NCBI RefSeq assembly: GCF_001995095.2 | Contig: NZ_MTSD02000003.1 | Location: 62,001 to 126,000 of the forward strand | Reading direction: 5' to 3' | From: Oceanospirillum linum | GTDB taxonomy: Bacteria; Pseudomonadota; Gammaproteobacteria; Pseudomonadales; Halomonadaceae | Length of the DNA: 64,000 nt | Shown: positions 8,627 through 17,623 of the stretch, in pieces | Layout: every line of letters begins with the position of its first letter | How positions within the stretch are numbered: the stretch's first letter is position 1 | Made by a program: the position numbers and the translations under genes | Notes under the pieces: generated by a model | What the model saw: only the letters and a program-made list of their open reading frames with translations | Told to the model about the DNA's origin: nothing | The model's database searches: none

Positions 8627-10030
8627 CTATTCGTCACCGCCCATGGCTTCAACGTACTGAGCATAATGTTCGGGAGCCAGATCTTCAAAACGGGTAAATT
8701 GCCCCCGGAAAGCGAGTTTAACACTACCGATAGGGCCGTTACGCTGCTTACCAATAATAACTTCTGCAATGCCCTTATTCGCTTCATCCTCTTTGTTGTA
8801 CACCTCATCACGATAGATAAAGGCGATAACGTCAGCATCCTGCTCGATCGCACCGGATTCACGCAGATCTGACATCACAGGTCGTTTATTCGGACGCTGC
8901 TCCAGACTCCGGTTCAACTGAGAAAGTGCGATTACAGGGCAATTAAACTCTTTTGCGAGTGCTTTAAGAGAGCGGGAAATCTCTGAGATCTCTCCGGTGC
9001 GGTTATCCGCTAAACCCGGAACACGCATCAGCTGAAGATAATCGATCATCACCAGCCCTATATCGCCATTCTCCCGATGCAGACGGCGTACACGGGAGCG
9101 CATCTCACTGGGGCTTAAACCCGCTGTATCGTCAATAAAGAGTTTTTTCTTTTCCAGCAAGTTAACTGCAGACATAAGCCGCGGCCAATCATCATCATCC
9201 AGCTTACCGGTACGCACCTTAGTCTGGTCGATACGTCCCAGGGAAGATAGCATACGCAGCATCAGAGAATCACTGGGCATCTCCATACTGAACACCACCA
9301 CCGGTTTCTCTTGGGTCAGGGCCACATTCTCGACAATATTCATGGCAAAGGTGGTTTTACCCATCGATGGACGCCCGGCAACAATAACCAAATCGGAGGG
9401 CTGCAGGCCGGATGTCATACCATCAAGATCCGTGAAGCCTGTGGCAATACCGGTCATAGAAGAATCCAGGCGATAAAGCTCATCAATACGGTCGACTGTT
9501 TTCTGCAGAATAGAAACCACACCTTCCGGCCCCCCCACCTTAGGCCTGTTTTCAGCGATGGAGAACACCAGCTGTTCAGCCTCATTCAGCAGCTCATCAG
9601 ATGTCCGCCCTTCAGTATCGTAGGCGCTTTCAGCAATCTTATTAGCGGCATGAATCATCTGGCGCAGCGTCGAACGCTCCTGAACAATTGAAGCGTAAGC
9701 GGCAATATTGCTGGCAGATGGTGTATTGCGAGCCACTTCAGCCAGATATGCTAACCCGCCGACCTGGTCCAGCTCTTTACGATCATCAAGCAGCTCAGAA
9801 ATAGTAATCACATCAAACGGCTGAGCGCGTTCAGCAAGCTCCATCATCGCGTTAAAGATCAGCTTATGGTCCCGGCGATAAAAGTCATGGGCACTGATAC
9901 GTTCAGCTACAGCATCCCAGGCTTCGTTATCCAGCAGCAGACCACCCAACACCGATCGTTCCGCCTCCAGTGAATAAGGAGGGATTTTGAGAGCTTCGGT
10001 TTGCTTATCGGTATCAGTTCGTTCGGACAT
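8627..10030 (-). CDS. dnaB: Replicative DNA helicase
   Basis: The hexameric 5'-3' helicase of the replication fork. At 467 residues it has the N-terminal primase-interacting domain (PPYSLEAERSVLGGLLLDNEAWD), a linker and the RecA-like motor with Walker A G-R-P-S-M-G-K-T-T, Walker B (V-M-I-D-Y-L-Q-L-M) and the conserved S-D-L-R-E-S-G-A-I-E-Q-D-A-D motif. The start is ATG at 10030 (M-S-E-R-T-D) with AGGAGA upstream; a longer frame to 10126 would add 32 unconserved residues. It follows rplI after a terminator, the same order as in Pseudomonas. Confidence 0.97.
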   Translation of the reverse strand: MSERTDTDKQTEALKIPPYSLEAERSVLGGLLLDNEAWDAVAERISAHDFYRRDHKLIFNAMMELAERAQPFDVITISELLDDRKELDQVGGLAYLAEVARNTPSASNIAAYASIVQERSTLRQMIHAANKIAESAYDTEGRTSDELLNEAEQLVFSIAENRPKVGGPEGVVSILQKTVDRIDELYRLDSSMTGIATGFTDLDGMTSGLQPSDLVIVAGRPSMGKTTFAMNIVENVALTQEKPVVVFSMEMPSDSLMLRMLSSLGRIDQTKVRTGKLDDDDWPRLMSAVNLLEKKKLFIDDTAGLSPSEMRSRVRRLHRENGDIGLVMIDYLQLMRVPGLADNRTGEISEISRSLKALAKEFNCPVIALSQLNRSLEQRPNKRPVMSDLRESGAIEQDADVIAFIYRDEVYNKEDEANKGIAEVIIGKQRNGPIGSVKLAFRGQFTRFEDLAPEHYAQYVEAMGGDE

Positions 10031-10187
10031 AAACCTGAGATTCTCCTGGGTAAAGATGAAGTGGTGACTAAGTGTATCTGAAAATTGATGCCCGTAAAGA
10101 TGACAAAAAAGAGGAAGGGACAACACCGGAAAAGGCTTTCGTTAATTTTCCAGGCGCTTAACGATATACCAAAAAAAAGGAATAAAA

Positions 10188-10218
10188 AAAGGCACCCGGG
10201 AAAACCCAAAGTGCCTTT
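10188..10218 (-). terminator. Rho-independent terminator of the rpsF-rplI operon
   Basis: On the minus strand AAAGGCAC pairs with GTGCCTTT, with an inner GGG/CCC helix, followed by a run of seven T. It separates the ribosomal operon from dnaB. Confidence 0.85.
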
Positions 10219-10237
10219 CAGAGCTGATCAGCAGATC

Positions 10238-10687
10238 TTATTCTTCAGATGTCACGATAACGCGAACTGAAGTCATAACATCGCTATGCAGCTGGATTGC
10301 AACGTCGAATTCACCAACGGTGCGAATCGGACCTTCCGGCAGACGAACTTCGCTTTTCGCTACATCGATGCCAGCAGAGCTAATTGCTTCTGCCAGATCA
10401 CGTGTACCGATAGAACCGAACAGCTTACCTTCGTCACCAGCTTTAGCACCGATAGACAGTTCAATCTCACCCAGAGCAGCAGCACGAGCTTCTGCTTCAG
10501 CTTTGATCTCTGCAGCCTGAGCTTCAAGCTCAGCACGGCGGGTTTCGAACTCAGCAATGTTTGCTTCTGTTGCTACAACAGCTTTGCCGTATGGCAACAG
10601 GAAGTTGCGGCCATAACCAGGCTTAACGGTTACTTTGTCGCCTAAGCCACCCAGTTTGCCTACTTTCTCGAGCAGAATAACTTCCAT
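10238..10687 (-). CDS. rplI: 50S ribosomal protein L9
   Basis: A 149-residue protein with the L9 N-terminal domain ([20 protein letters not shown], then [16 protein letters not shown]), the long exposed central helix (about 45-75, Ala/Glu-rich) and the C-terminal rRNA-binding domain. AGAGG lies upstream of the ATG at 10687. Last gene of the rpsF-rpsR-membrane protein-rplI operon. Confidence 0.98.
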   Translation of the reverse strand: MEVILLEKVGKLGGLGDKVTVKPGYGRNFLLPYGKAVVATEANIAEFETRRAELEAQAAEIKAEAEARAAALGEIELSIGAKAGDEGKLFGSIGTRDLAEAISSAGIDVAKSEVRLPEGPIRTVGEFDVAIQLHSDVMTSVRVIVTSEE

Positions 10688-10707
10688 CTCGTTAACCTCT
10701 TTCTATT

Positions 10708-11574
10708 TTATGGCGCTTCATCATCTGAAGGCTTCATCAGCCTTTTACGGAAATTCAGACTACTATCAAGCAGCGCCACAAAAATCATCAATACGTACAG
10801 TGAGTGTCCGGCAAAAAACAGCACAAAATAGAAGGCTGTCAGCCAAAACGAACTCAGTTGTTTGATCGTTACAACAGCATGTACTAAAGCGATACAGGCA
10901 AAAACCAACGGCAGTGTCAGTGAGGGAATCCACTTGATCGCCTCGGGGGTAATACCCGCACCGAAAACAACCATGCCACCCAAAATAAGACCTGCCCAGA
11001 CCGGAAGACGCAGCTGATGAAATTCTTTCTGGAAACCACCCGGATTATACAGGGCAGCTTGCCAGAAACGGGCCAGCATAAGGCTCCCCGTCATCATCAG
11101 CGCATGCACCGCAGAGATAACACCGGAGAAAAGCCCGACCAGAAACTGATCAAGCTCAACACCAGGACTCTCCGCCAGCTCAGCTTCACTCAGAATCATT
11201 TCCCGACTTGCCTGGGCAAGATCAAGCATTAATTCCGGCGGTAACCACTGAACTGTACTCGCGGTAACAGCTCCGATACCAGCGCCCACCAATAGCGTTT
11301 GCGACCAGCTGACGCTGTGCCTGAGTACCAGTGCCATAATATAGGCACCGATTATTACAAACGCAGGGGTTAGGTCGCCCTGAGCAAACCAAAAGAGAGC
11401 AGGCAGCGAGCCCCAGAGCATCACCTGACTGCCATCTTTGCCACCCTTTCTCAGAGTGACCACACTGACAACAGCGGCAGCAATCCAGAATAAAAATGGA
11501 ATAGCTGCACTTAACGCTGTTGCTATAATCGCGTTAGTCCGCGATTTTAGTGCATATTGTGCGATAGAACGCAT
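10708..11574 (-). CDS. Multipass membrane protein of the rpsR-rplI interval
   Basis: A 288-residue hydrophobic protein with about seven or eight predicted membrane helices, resembling the DUF2232-type protein found at this position in Pseudomonas (between rpsR and rplI). Function unknown. It is embedded in the ribosomal protein operon, 26 nt after rpsR and 20 nt before rplI, so it should be highly co-transcribed. AAGG/AGG precedes the ATG at 11574. In E. coli this place is empty and priB sits between rpsF and rpsR; no priB is seen here. Confidence 0.85.
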   Translation of the reverse strand: MRSIAQYALKSRTNAIIATALSAAIPFLFWIAAAVVSVVTLRKGGKDGSQVMLWGSLPALFWFAQGDLTPAFVIIGAYIMALVLRHSVSWSQTLLVGAGIGAVTASTVQWLPPELMLDLAQASREMILSEAELAESPGVELDQFLVGLFSGVISAVHALMMTGSLMLARFWQAALYNPGGFQKEFHQLRLPVWAGLILGGMVVFGAGITPEAIKWIPSLTLPLVFACIALVHAVVTIKQLSSFWLTAFYFVLFFAGHSLYVLMIFVALLDSSLNFRKRLMKPSDDEAP

Positions 11575-11600
11575 GCACCTGCCTTATATCGTTTTAAATC

Positions 11601-11828
11601 TTACTGGTGGCCGTCGGTGTACGGCAGCAGAGCCAGGTAGCGGGCGCGCTTAATAGCGGTAGCCAGCTGACGCTGATAACGTGCTTTAGTACCCGTGATA
11701 CGGCTTGGAACGATCTTGCCAGTTTCAGTGATGTAGCTTTTCAGAGTTTCGATGTCTTTATAATCGATCTGATCTACACCTTCAGCGGTGAAACGGCAGA
11801 ACTTACGACGACGGAAAAAACGTGCCAT
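11601..11828 (-). CDS. rpsR: 30S ribosomal protein S18
   Basis: A 75-residue protein beginning [13 protein letters not shown] and ending L-L-P-Y-T-D-G-H-Q, with the S18 core I-D-Y-K-D, S-R-I-T-G-T and [11 protein letters not shown]. It binds S6 and 16S rRNA. ATG at 11828 is the family start; an upstream in-frame start at 11843 would add five residues. It follows rpsF by 30 nt. Confidence 0.98.
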   Translation of the reverse strand: MARFFRRRKFCRFTAEGVDQIDYKDIETLKSYITETGKIVPSRITGTKARYQRQLATAIKRARYLALLPYTDGHQ

Positions 11829-11858
11829 GGAATATACTCCCAATAAGTCTGTTAAAAA

Positions 11859-12278
11859 TTACTCTTCAGAGTCAGCAGCCGGAGCTACTTCTTCTTTAGA
11901 TTCAGCCTGGGCTTCCGGAGCACGCTCTGGTTTACGATCGTCACGACGATCTTCACGAGAGGCTTCTGCTTTTACCGGAGATGCTTCAGTTACAGCATTT
12001 TTGGTACGAACAACCAGATTACGGATGATCGCATCGTTGTAACGGAAGATCTCAGTCAGCTCATCAACAACCTCACTGGTTGTCTCTACGTTCATCAGAA
12101 CATAGTGAGCTTTGTGAATCTTGTTAATTGGGTATGCCAGATGACGACGACCCCAATCTTCCATACGATGAACCGAACCACCATTGTCCTGTACCAGGCT
12201 GGTGTAACGCTCGATCATTGCTGGAACCTGTTCGCTCTGGTCCGGATGAACCATGAACACAACTTCGTAATGACGCAT
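11859..12278 (-). CDS. rpsF: 30S ribosomal protein S6
   Basis: A 139-residue protein with the S6 fold ([15 protein letters not shown], then [12 protein letters not shown]). After residue 100 it has a Glu/Ala/Arg-rich extension, where E. coli S6 carries post-translationally added glutamates. AAGGAG lies 6 nt before the ATG. First gene of the ribosomal operon. Confidence 0.98.
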   Translation of the reverse strand: MRHYEVVFMVHPDQSEQVPAMIERYTSLVQDNGGSVHRMEDWGRRHLAYPINKIHKAHYVLMNVETTSEVVDELTEIFRYNDAIIRNLVVRTKNAVTEASPVKAEASREDRRDDRKPERAPEAQAESKEEVAPAADSEE

Positions 12279-12370
12279 TATAGCTCCTTACGGTTTTACA
12301 GCTTCTCAAAGGGTTTGTTCCCCAGAAAAGCAAGGAGTGGAAAGAAACGTTGTTTAAAAACAACCGCGAG

Positions 12371-12399
12371 ATCTTACAGACCCAGAAAATAAGACGCAA
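12371..12399 (-). promoter_or_regulatory. Candidate promoter of the rpsF operon
   Basis: On the minus strand, TTGCGT (12394-12399) and TAAGAT (12371-12376) are separated by 17 bp, about 95 bp upstream of the rpsF ATG. The leader between them and the gene includes a GTTGTTTTTAAACAAC inverted repeat, which may relate to autogenous control by S6:S18, but I could not confirm the known leader motif. Confidence 0.5.
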
Positions 12400-12455
12400 G
12401 AGAAATCATCCTGCAAAAGAATATTTCCTGAATAAAGTATATGCGCAGACCGTGT

Positions 12456-13298
12456 CTAAGCGGTCTGCGAGCGCTGGCGGACGGCTTCGTACAAGCAAAC
12501 ACCGCTGGCTACAGAAACATTCAGACTGCTGACTTCACCGGCCATCGGCAGATTGACCAACAGATCGCAGTGCTCACGGGTCAAACGGCGCATCCCTTTA
12601 CCTTCAGCTCCCATCACCAACGCAGTCGGGCCGGTCAGATCCGTTTCATATAACCCCTGATCCGCCTCGCCAGCCGTTCCCATGACCCAGACACCATGCT
12701 GCTTTAATTCATCCAGGCAACGGGACAGGTTTGTGACACTAACAACCGGCATCACTTCAGCCGCCCCGCAGGCTACCTTACGTACCGTGGCGTTCAGGGT
12801 TGCTGATTTATCCTTGGGAACAATAACCGCATCAGCACCTGCCGCATCAGCCGTTCGTAATACCGCCCCCAGATTGTGCGGGTCAGTTACGCCATCTAAT
12901 ACCAGCAGTAAAGGTGACGATCTCTCTGCCAACCGATCAAACAGCCATTGCTCACTATAGGTTTTCAGCGGTTTACAGACAGCAACAACCCCTTGATGGA
13001 CCAGGCCGCCGGTCATCTCATCCAGCAGGTCTCGCTCCATTAGTTCCTGCTGAAGGCCGATTTGGGAGGCCAAACGAGCAATCTTATCCAGCTTATCATC
13101 TTCACGCCCTTTCATAAGATGAAGACTGATCACCTGTTCAGGCTGACGCTCCAGAAGGCTGGTGACAGCATGGATACCAAACACCGCTTCAACCGCTGGC
13201 TTCCTGGACGCTTTACGTCTGCCCTGCTGCTTTTTGCCACCGCTATGCTGGGGACGTTCACTTCTGTTTTGGGGGCGTTCATTTCTGTGCTGTTTCAC
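12456..13298 (-). CDS. rlmB: 23S rRNA (guanosine-2'-O)-methyltransferase
   Basis: A SpoU-family methyltransferase that modifies G2251 of 23S rRNA in E. coli. The 280 residues comprise a basic, low-complexity N-terminal extension of about 33 residues (R-N-E-R-P-Q-N-R-S-E-R-P-Q repeats), a substrate-binding domain starting A-V-E-A-V-F-G-I-H-A-V, and the knotted catalytic domain with L-D-G-V-T-D-P-H-N-L-G-A, V-M-G-A-E-G-K-G-M-R-R-L and L-P-M-A-G-E-V-S-S-L-N-V-S-V-A. The start is GTG at 13298 with AGGT upstream. A strong hairpin (12444-12469) overlaps the stop codon but lacks a T-run. Downstream of rnr, as in Pseudomonas and E. coli. Confidence 0.95.
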   Translation of the reverse strand: MKQHRNERPQNRSERPQHSGGKKQQGRRKASRKPAVEAVFGIHAVTSLLERQPEQVISLHLMKGREDDKLDKIARLASQIGLQQELMERDLLDEMTGGLVHQGVVAVCKPLKTYSEQWLFDRLAERSSPLLLVLDGVTDPHNLGAVLRTADAAGADAVIVPKDKSATLNATVRKVACGAAEVMPVVSVTNLSRCLDELKQHGVWVMGTAGEADQGLYETDLTGPTALVMGAEGKGMRRLTREHCDLLVNLPMAGEVSSLNVSVASGVCLYEAVRQRSQTA

Positions 13299-13468
13299 TA
13301 ACGTACCTGATTACAGTTTCTGGCAGCCCGATGCTGCGCTATCGATTTCTGCCGTCTTGCGGCCTGATACGGAAACAGGGCTCTGATTCAGAGCCCTGCC
13401 GGGAAATATTAAGACAGGCAGACAACAACAGGAAGCCGGATGCGCCCATTGCTGCTAACTGCTTGCTC

Positions 13469-15967
13469 TTAATCTTTTTTTACTTTTTTCTTCTTGGGTC
13501 GCTTTTTCCTGATGTCATCATTCAGGCCAGAACGTCCCTTTTCAGCTGGCTTCAGTTTTTTCTTTCTGCCACCTTTATGCTTCGGCTTGCCGGATGCATC
13601 GTCACGATCATTTTTCCGTTTCGAATCCGCTGCATCATTAGAAGCGACAACCTTTGAAAGCCGGTCTTCAGCATCCGTCATATTGCGCTTACGGGGCTTA
13701 CGCTTACGTCCCACGGCATTATCAGGCTGACGGGTATCCAGTTCAAAGTCGATCTTGCGTTCATCAAGATCAACCCGGGCCACAATGACGGTCAATTCAT
13801 CATTCATACCGTAAACACGGCCACTACGGTCACCGCGCAAACGCTGGGTCAGAGGGTCAAACTGATAGTAGTCCGATGGCAGGCCGGTGATATGTACCAA
13901 ACCTTCAACATAGATCTCATCCAAACGAACAAAGAGCCCAAAACCGGTAACACCTGTCACTTTACCCGTAAAGCTTTCCCCTACGTGACTGGCCGTGTAT
14001 TCACACTTCAGCCAGGCAAGAACATCATAGGTGGCATCATCTGCACGCCGCTCTGTCATAGAGCAGTGTTCGCCAAGCTCGACCATCTGAGCTTCATTGT
14101 ATGGCAACCATTTATCCCTGGGTTCTGTCGGCGTTGTCTCACAACGCTGCAGATGACTACCGGTCAGGTCACTGCGAATCAGAGCCCGAATCGCGCGATG
14201 CAGTAGCAGATCCGGGTAACGGCGAATCGGCGAAGCAAAGTGTGTATAGGCTTTGTAGTTCAGGCCGAAATGGCCTTCATTCTCCGGTGTGTAAACCGCC
14301 TGCGACAACGACTGTAGCAGCATCGTTTGAATGTTACCGGCATCAGGACGGTCACCGATCGCCTGAAGCACTTCCTGATAATCTTCCGGTGTTGGCTTTA
14401 AGCCACCGCCCAGTTCAAAGCCCAGTTCACCCAGAAAAGACTTCAGTTTTTCAAGCCGTTGCTCTTTAGGGCCTTTGTGGACACGGAACAGCCCCGGTAT
14501 TTTGTACTTCTCCAGCAAACGGGCAGAAGCGACGTTTGCGCAGAGCATGCACTCTTCGATCAGTTTATGGGCTTCATTACGCACCACGGGAACAATACGC
14601 TCGATTTTACGGTGCTCATCAAAGATGATGCGGGTTTCCACCGTTTCAAAATCAATTGCACCACGCTCACTACGGGCAACACGAAGTTGTTTATACAGCC
14701 CGTACAGCGTTTCAATCGGGTGAACCAGGTCCGTATATTTCTCTTTAAAAATAGCTGCATCCGGCAGTTCTGGATCGTCCAGAAGCGCACCCACCTGGGT
14801 ATATGTCAGGCGTGCCTGAGACTTGATAATAGCCTCACAGAAACGGTAGCGACTGATCTCTCCTTTAGCACTGATACTCATCTCGCAAACCATCACAAGA
14901 CGGTCTACGTGGGGGTTCAATGAGCAGAGGCCATTGGATAACAGCTCCGGCAGCATAGGAATCACCTGTCCGGGGAAGTAAACGGAGTTCCCTCGGCGGT
15001 GCGCTTCCTGATCCAGTGGCGTATTAACGCCGACATAGTGTGAAACATCAGCAATAGCAACAAAGAGCTTCCAGTTGCCGCTGCGCTTCTTCTCACAATA
15101 AACCGCATCATCAAAGTCTTTCGCATCTTCACCGTCAATGGTGACAAACGGCAGGTGGCGAAGATCAACGCGATCACGTTTATCCGCTTCCTGAACCTGG
15201 TCAGACATATTGCGGATCTGGTCCAATACGTCTTCAGGGAATTCATTTGGCAGATTATGCTTGCGAATGGCGATATCAATCTCCATTCCCGGAGCCATCT
15301 CATCGCCCAATACTTCCTTAATGCGGCCCTGGACATGGGCACGACGGGCCGGTTGCTGGGTTACTTCAGCACATACCACCTGACCATCTTCAGCCCCGGC
15401 TTCCTGTCCCGGCGGAATCAGTACATCGTGATGCAGCTTAGGGTTGTCAGGACGGACATAGCCAATACCGTTGTGTTCAACAATGTAGCGGCCGACAATT
15501 TCGTGTGTATTATGCTGCAGAACTTCAACAACAGCGCCTTCTTTGCGATTACGGCGATCAACACCAACCACACGCGCCAAGGCCAGATCCCCGTGGTACA
15601 CGGTCTTCATCTGAAAATTGGACAGAAAAAGATCTTCCCCGCCATCATCCGGCACCATAAAACCAAAGCCATCAGCATGGGCTTCGATTCGCCCTTTGAC
15701 GAGCTGCATCTTTGAAATCAGGCCATAAGCACCTTTACGGTTACTTAACAGCTGACCATCACGCTCCATCGCCTTCAACCGGCGACGCAGTGCTTCAATA
15801 TCATTTTCACTGGTCAGTCCCATGCGCTCACAAAGCTGCATATGCGTCAGGGGACGCCCGTAGTTTTCAAGCCATTGCATAATAAACTCTCGGCTCGGCA
15901 CCGGATTATCATACTTATTAGCTTCACGATCGGCCTGAGGATCCTGCTTCACTGACCAGCGTGTCAT
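13469..15967 (-). CDS. rnr: Ribonuclease R
   Basis: A 3'-5' exoribonuclease that degrades structured RNA. At 832 residues it has an N-terminal helix-turn-helix, two cold-shock domains, the RNB catalytic domain (with D-G-E-D-A-K-D-F-D-D-A-V and the later R-R-Y-P-D-L-L-L-H-R motif) and an S1 domain (G-K-V-T-G-V-T-G-F-G-L-F-V). The C-terminal tail of about 95 residues is Lys/Arg-rich, as in the E. coli enzyme. I chose ATG at 15967 (AAGG 9 nt upstream) rather than the TTG at 15988. Upstream are the tRNA-Leu genes on the opposite strand. Confidence 0.96.
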   Translation of the reverse strand: MTRWSVKQDPQADREANKYDNPVPSREFIMQWLENYGRPLTHMQLCERMGLTSENDIEALRRRLKAMERDGQLLSNRKGAYGLISKMQLVKGRIEAHADGFGFMVPDDGGEDLFLSNFQMKTVYHGDLALARVVGVDRRNRKEGAVVEVLQHNTHEIVGRYIVEHNGIGYVRPDNPKLHHDVLIPPGQEAGAEDGQVVCAEVTQQPARRAHVQGRIKEVLGDEMAPGMEIDIAIRKHNLPNEFPEDVLDQIRNMSDQVQEADKRDRVDLRHLPFVTIDGEDAKDFDDAVYCEKKRSGNWKLFVAIADVSHYVGVNTPLDQEAHRRGNSVYFPGQVIPMLPELLSNGLCSLNPHVDRLVMVCEMSISAKGEISRYRFCEAIIKSQARLTYTQVGALLDDPELPDAAIFKEKYTDLVHPIETLYGLYKQLRVARSERGAIDFETVETRIIFDEHRKIERIVPVVRNEAHKLIEECMLCANVASARLLEKYKIPGLFRVHKGPKEQRLEKLKSFLGELGFELGGGLKPTPEDYQEVLQAIGDRPDAGNIQTMLLQSLSQAVYTPENEGHFGLNYKAYTHFASPIRRYPDLLLHRAIRALIRSDLTGSHLQRCETTPTEPRDKWLPYNEAQMVELGEHCSMTERRADDATYDVLAWLKCEYTASHVGESFTGKVTGVTGFGLFVRLDEIYVEGLVHITGLPSDYYQFDPLTQRLRGDRSGRVYGMNDELTVIVARVDLDERKIDFELDTRQPDNAVGRKRKPRKRNMTDAEDRLSKVVASNDAADSKRKNDRDDASGKPKHKGGRKKKLKPAEKGRSGLNDDIRKKRPKKKKVKKD

Positions 15968-16102
15968 ATCATTTGCCTTTTTTATCAATCTATATCTTCT
16001 TTAATTTATCATTTGTTTTTTAACTACCCCACCAAAGTACCACTGATTATAAGACTTGGCGAAGAAATTTGCTTTTTATACTGTTTTTTCTGCAAAAAAG
16101 TA

Positions 16103-16130
16103 TTGCAAGAGAGAAAATCCTCCTTATAAT
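16103..16130 (+). promoter_or_regulatory. Promoter of the tRNA-Leu genes
   Basis: TTGCAA (16103-16108) and a perfect TATAAT (16125-16130) are separated by 16 bp and followed by the C-rich discriminator ACGCCCCC, typical of stable-RNA promoters under stringent control. The first tRNA begins 17 nt after the -10 element. Confidence 0.8.
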
Positions 16131-16147
16131 ACGCCCCCAGTTGTCCA

Positions 16148-16234
16148 GCCCAGGTGGTGGAATTGGTAGACACGCTAGCTTCAGGTGCTAGTGGCCGTAT
16201 GGCCGTGGAGGTTCAAGTCCTCTTCTGGGCACCA
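16148..16234 (+). tRNA. tRNA-Leu (anticodon CAG), copy 1
   Basis: An 87-nt class II tRNA with encoded CCA. The acceptor stem is GCCCAGG/CTGGGC, the D-loop contains TGGTAGA, the anticodon arm is CTAGC-TTCAGGT-GCTAG with anticodon CAG, the variable arm GGCCGTATGGCC is long as in leucine tRNAs, and the T-arm is GGTTCAAGTCC. Confidence 0.97.
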
Positions 16235-16315
16235 ACTCTTAATCTTAGGCAGATTAAGCGGTTGATGTGACAACTAGGTTGTAATAAGCAACTTTTTGTT
16301 TTGCCTGTGCATTGC

Positions 16316-16402
16316 GCCCAGGTGGTGGAATTGGTAGACACGCTAGCTTCAGGTGCTAGTGGCCGTATGGCCGTGGAGGTTCAAGTCCTCTTCTGGGCAC
16401 CA
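16316..16402 (+). tRNA. tRNA-Leu (anticodon CAG), copy 2
   Basis: Identical over all 87 nt to the first copy, 81 nt downstream of it, with encoded CCA. The spacer differs from the sequence upstream of copy 1, so only the gene is duplicated. It is probably processed from one transcript with copy 1, since no second promoter of comparable quality is visible. Confidence 0.97.
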
Positions 16403-16443
16403 TTCCCAATGCAAGCAAAACAAAGACAAGCCTAAAAGAAAAT

Positions 16444-16466
16444 AAATCCCGCGATGGGATTTTTTT
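16444..16466 (+). terminator. Rho-independent terminator of the tRNA-Leu operon
   Basis: AAATCCC pairs with GGGATTT around GCGAT, and the T-run extends beyond the stem. Confidence 0.85.
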
Positions 16467-16659
16467 CGTTTCTAACACCTGTATTTCCTATCCCGAACAG
16501 CTCTACGCCATACAGCCAACCGCAAACCTTTCCAGAGCCCCCTTAACAACAACAGACTCAGAACAAGGCATTCCGGCACTCAACCGTTCAGCCTTAATTT
16601 ATTTGTCTGAAGTCCGACAGGGCAACTCACTGCCGGCCAGTAACTAAATTGTGAACCAA

Positions 16660-17496
16660 CTAATACCGTGAAGGCTTCCGGGCAACATCATTCAAACGCC
16701 AGAGGGAGCTATCTTTCATCGCCTCCAGCTTCACTTCCTGGCTGTCCGGCAACGCATTGAAGAAATTAAGCCCAGTCACTTCCTCTACCTGATCGACACT
16801 GACGACAAACTTTGTCAATGGCTCACTACCCCGAACATTTTGCGGCATCAGGAAGGCCAGCATACTTTCTGCTTCACCCTTGCGATTCAGGCCAACAAAA
16901 ATTTTGTAAAATGCATCCGGCACCTCAACCCAGCTATCCAGGCGCTCTGTTTCCTGATCAAAGACAGGCCCGGTTATAACCGCAATCCGGGCAAACTGGC
17001 CTGTAAAATGGTCAACAGCGGCCTCTTCAAGGCGCTGCCAGACTTTACGATTAAGATTCGGCTTCTGCGGCACAATATTGGTCATCAGAAACGTTTCTGT
17101 CTGAGCCTGTTTACCATACAAGCGCGAGATCGCATAATTCGGAGCCAAGTGCCCTCTATCATACCCTGAGCGGGTATAATCCCGATGACTGACCCGCCAG
17201 ACCGTGCGCCAGTCCTCACTAAATTGCCCCGGTCGCTTATAGCTCTGGCGCTTCTGCTCCGCCGTAAGCTCCTGCAGCCAATAGGTTGCCCAGAGCGGAT
17301 TCATGCGAAGGTCGGAATAACCCACCATAAAGCCGTCATTTCTTAACACCCGATACCAGTGACGCCAACCGGACTCCATCCGCTCCGGCATGCCTCCATA
17401 AATAAAACTATTACGACTGTTTTGTTCAAGGAAATACCAGGCGGTACTTCCCAAAAGTGCCAGTACCAATGCAAAAACGACAGGTATAGAGCGCAC
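16660..17496 (-). CDS. DNA/RNA non-specific endonuclease (NUC1 family), membrane-anchored or exported
   Basis: A 278-residue beta-beta-alpha metal endonuclease. An N-terminal hydrophobic segment (about 4-21) suggests export or anchoring in the periplasm. The catalytic signature D-R-G-H-L-A-P, with the general-base histidine, is present, followed by M-T-N-I-V-P-Q-K-P-N-L-N-R with the metal-binding asparagine. The start is GTG at 17496 with AAGGAAT close upstream. It stands alone between the tRNA genes and the beta-CASP gene. A role in nutrient scavenging or degrading incoming DNA is inferred. Confidence 0.9.
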   Translation of the reverse strand: MRSIPVVFALVLALLGSTAWYFLEQNSRNSFIYGGMPERMESGWRHWYRVLRNDGFMVGYSDLRMNPLWATYWLQELTAEQKRQSYKRPGQFSEDWRTVWRVSHRDYTRSGYDRGHLAPNYAISRLYGKQAQTETFLMTNIVPQKPNLNRKVWQRLEEAAVDHFTGQFARIAVITGPVFDQETERLDSWVEVPDAFYKIFVGLNRKGEAESMLAFLMPQNVRGSEPLTKFVVSVDQVEEVTGLNFFNALPDSQEVKLEAMKDSSLWRLNDVARKPSRY

Positions 17497-17623
17497 ACTT
17501 ATTCCTTTTTTAAAATACCGATTGAATCAGAAACGCCAAACCTGATTATTGGGAATCTAAGTTTGGCGTCAGTTTAAATAACAATTTTTTCGGGTCAGGC
17601 TATAACCAGAAAGATCTCAACGT

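Noticed and set aside
14459-14923. Several open frames of 100-190 codons antisense to rnr (also 15155-15715)
   Set aside because: All lie inside a well-supported 832-residue RNase R gene and lack start signals and family features.
16148-16402. A long direct repeat of 87 bp as a possible mobile or CRISPR-like repeat
   Set aside because: Both copies are complete tRNA-Leu(CAG) genes; there are only two and the spacing is an ordinary tRNA spacer.
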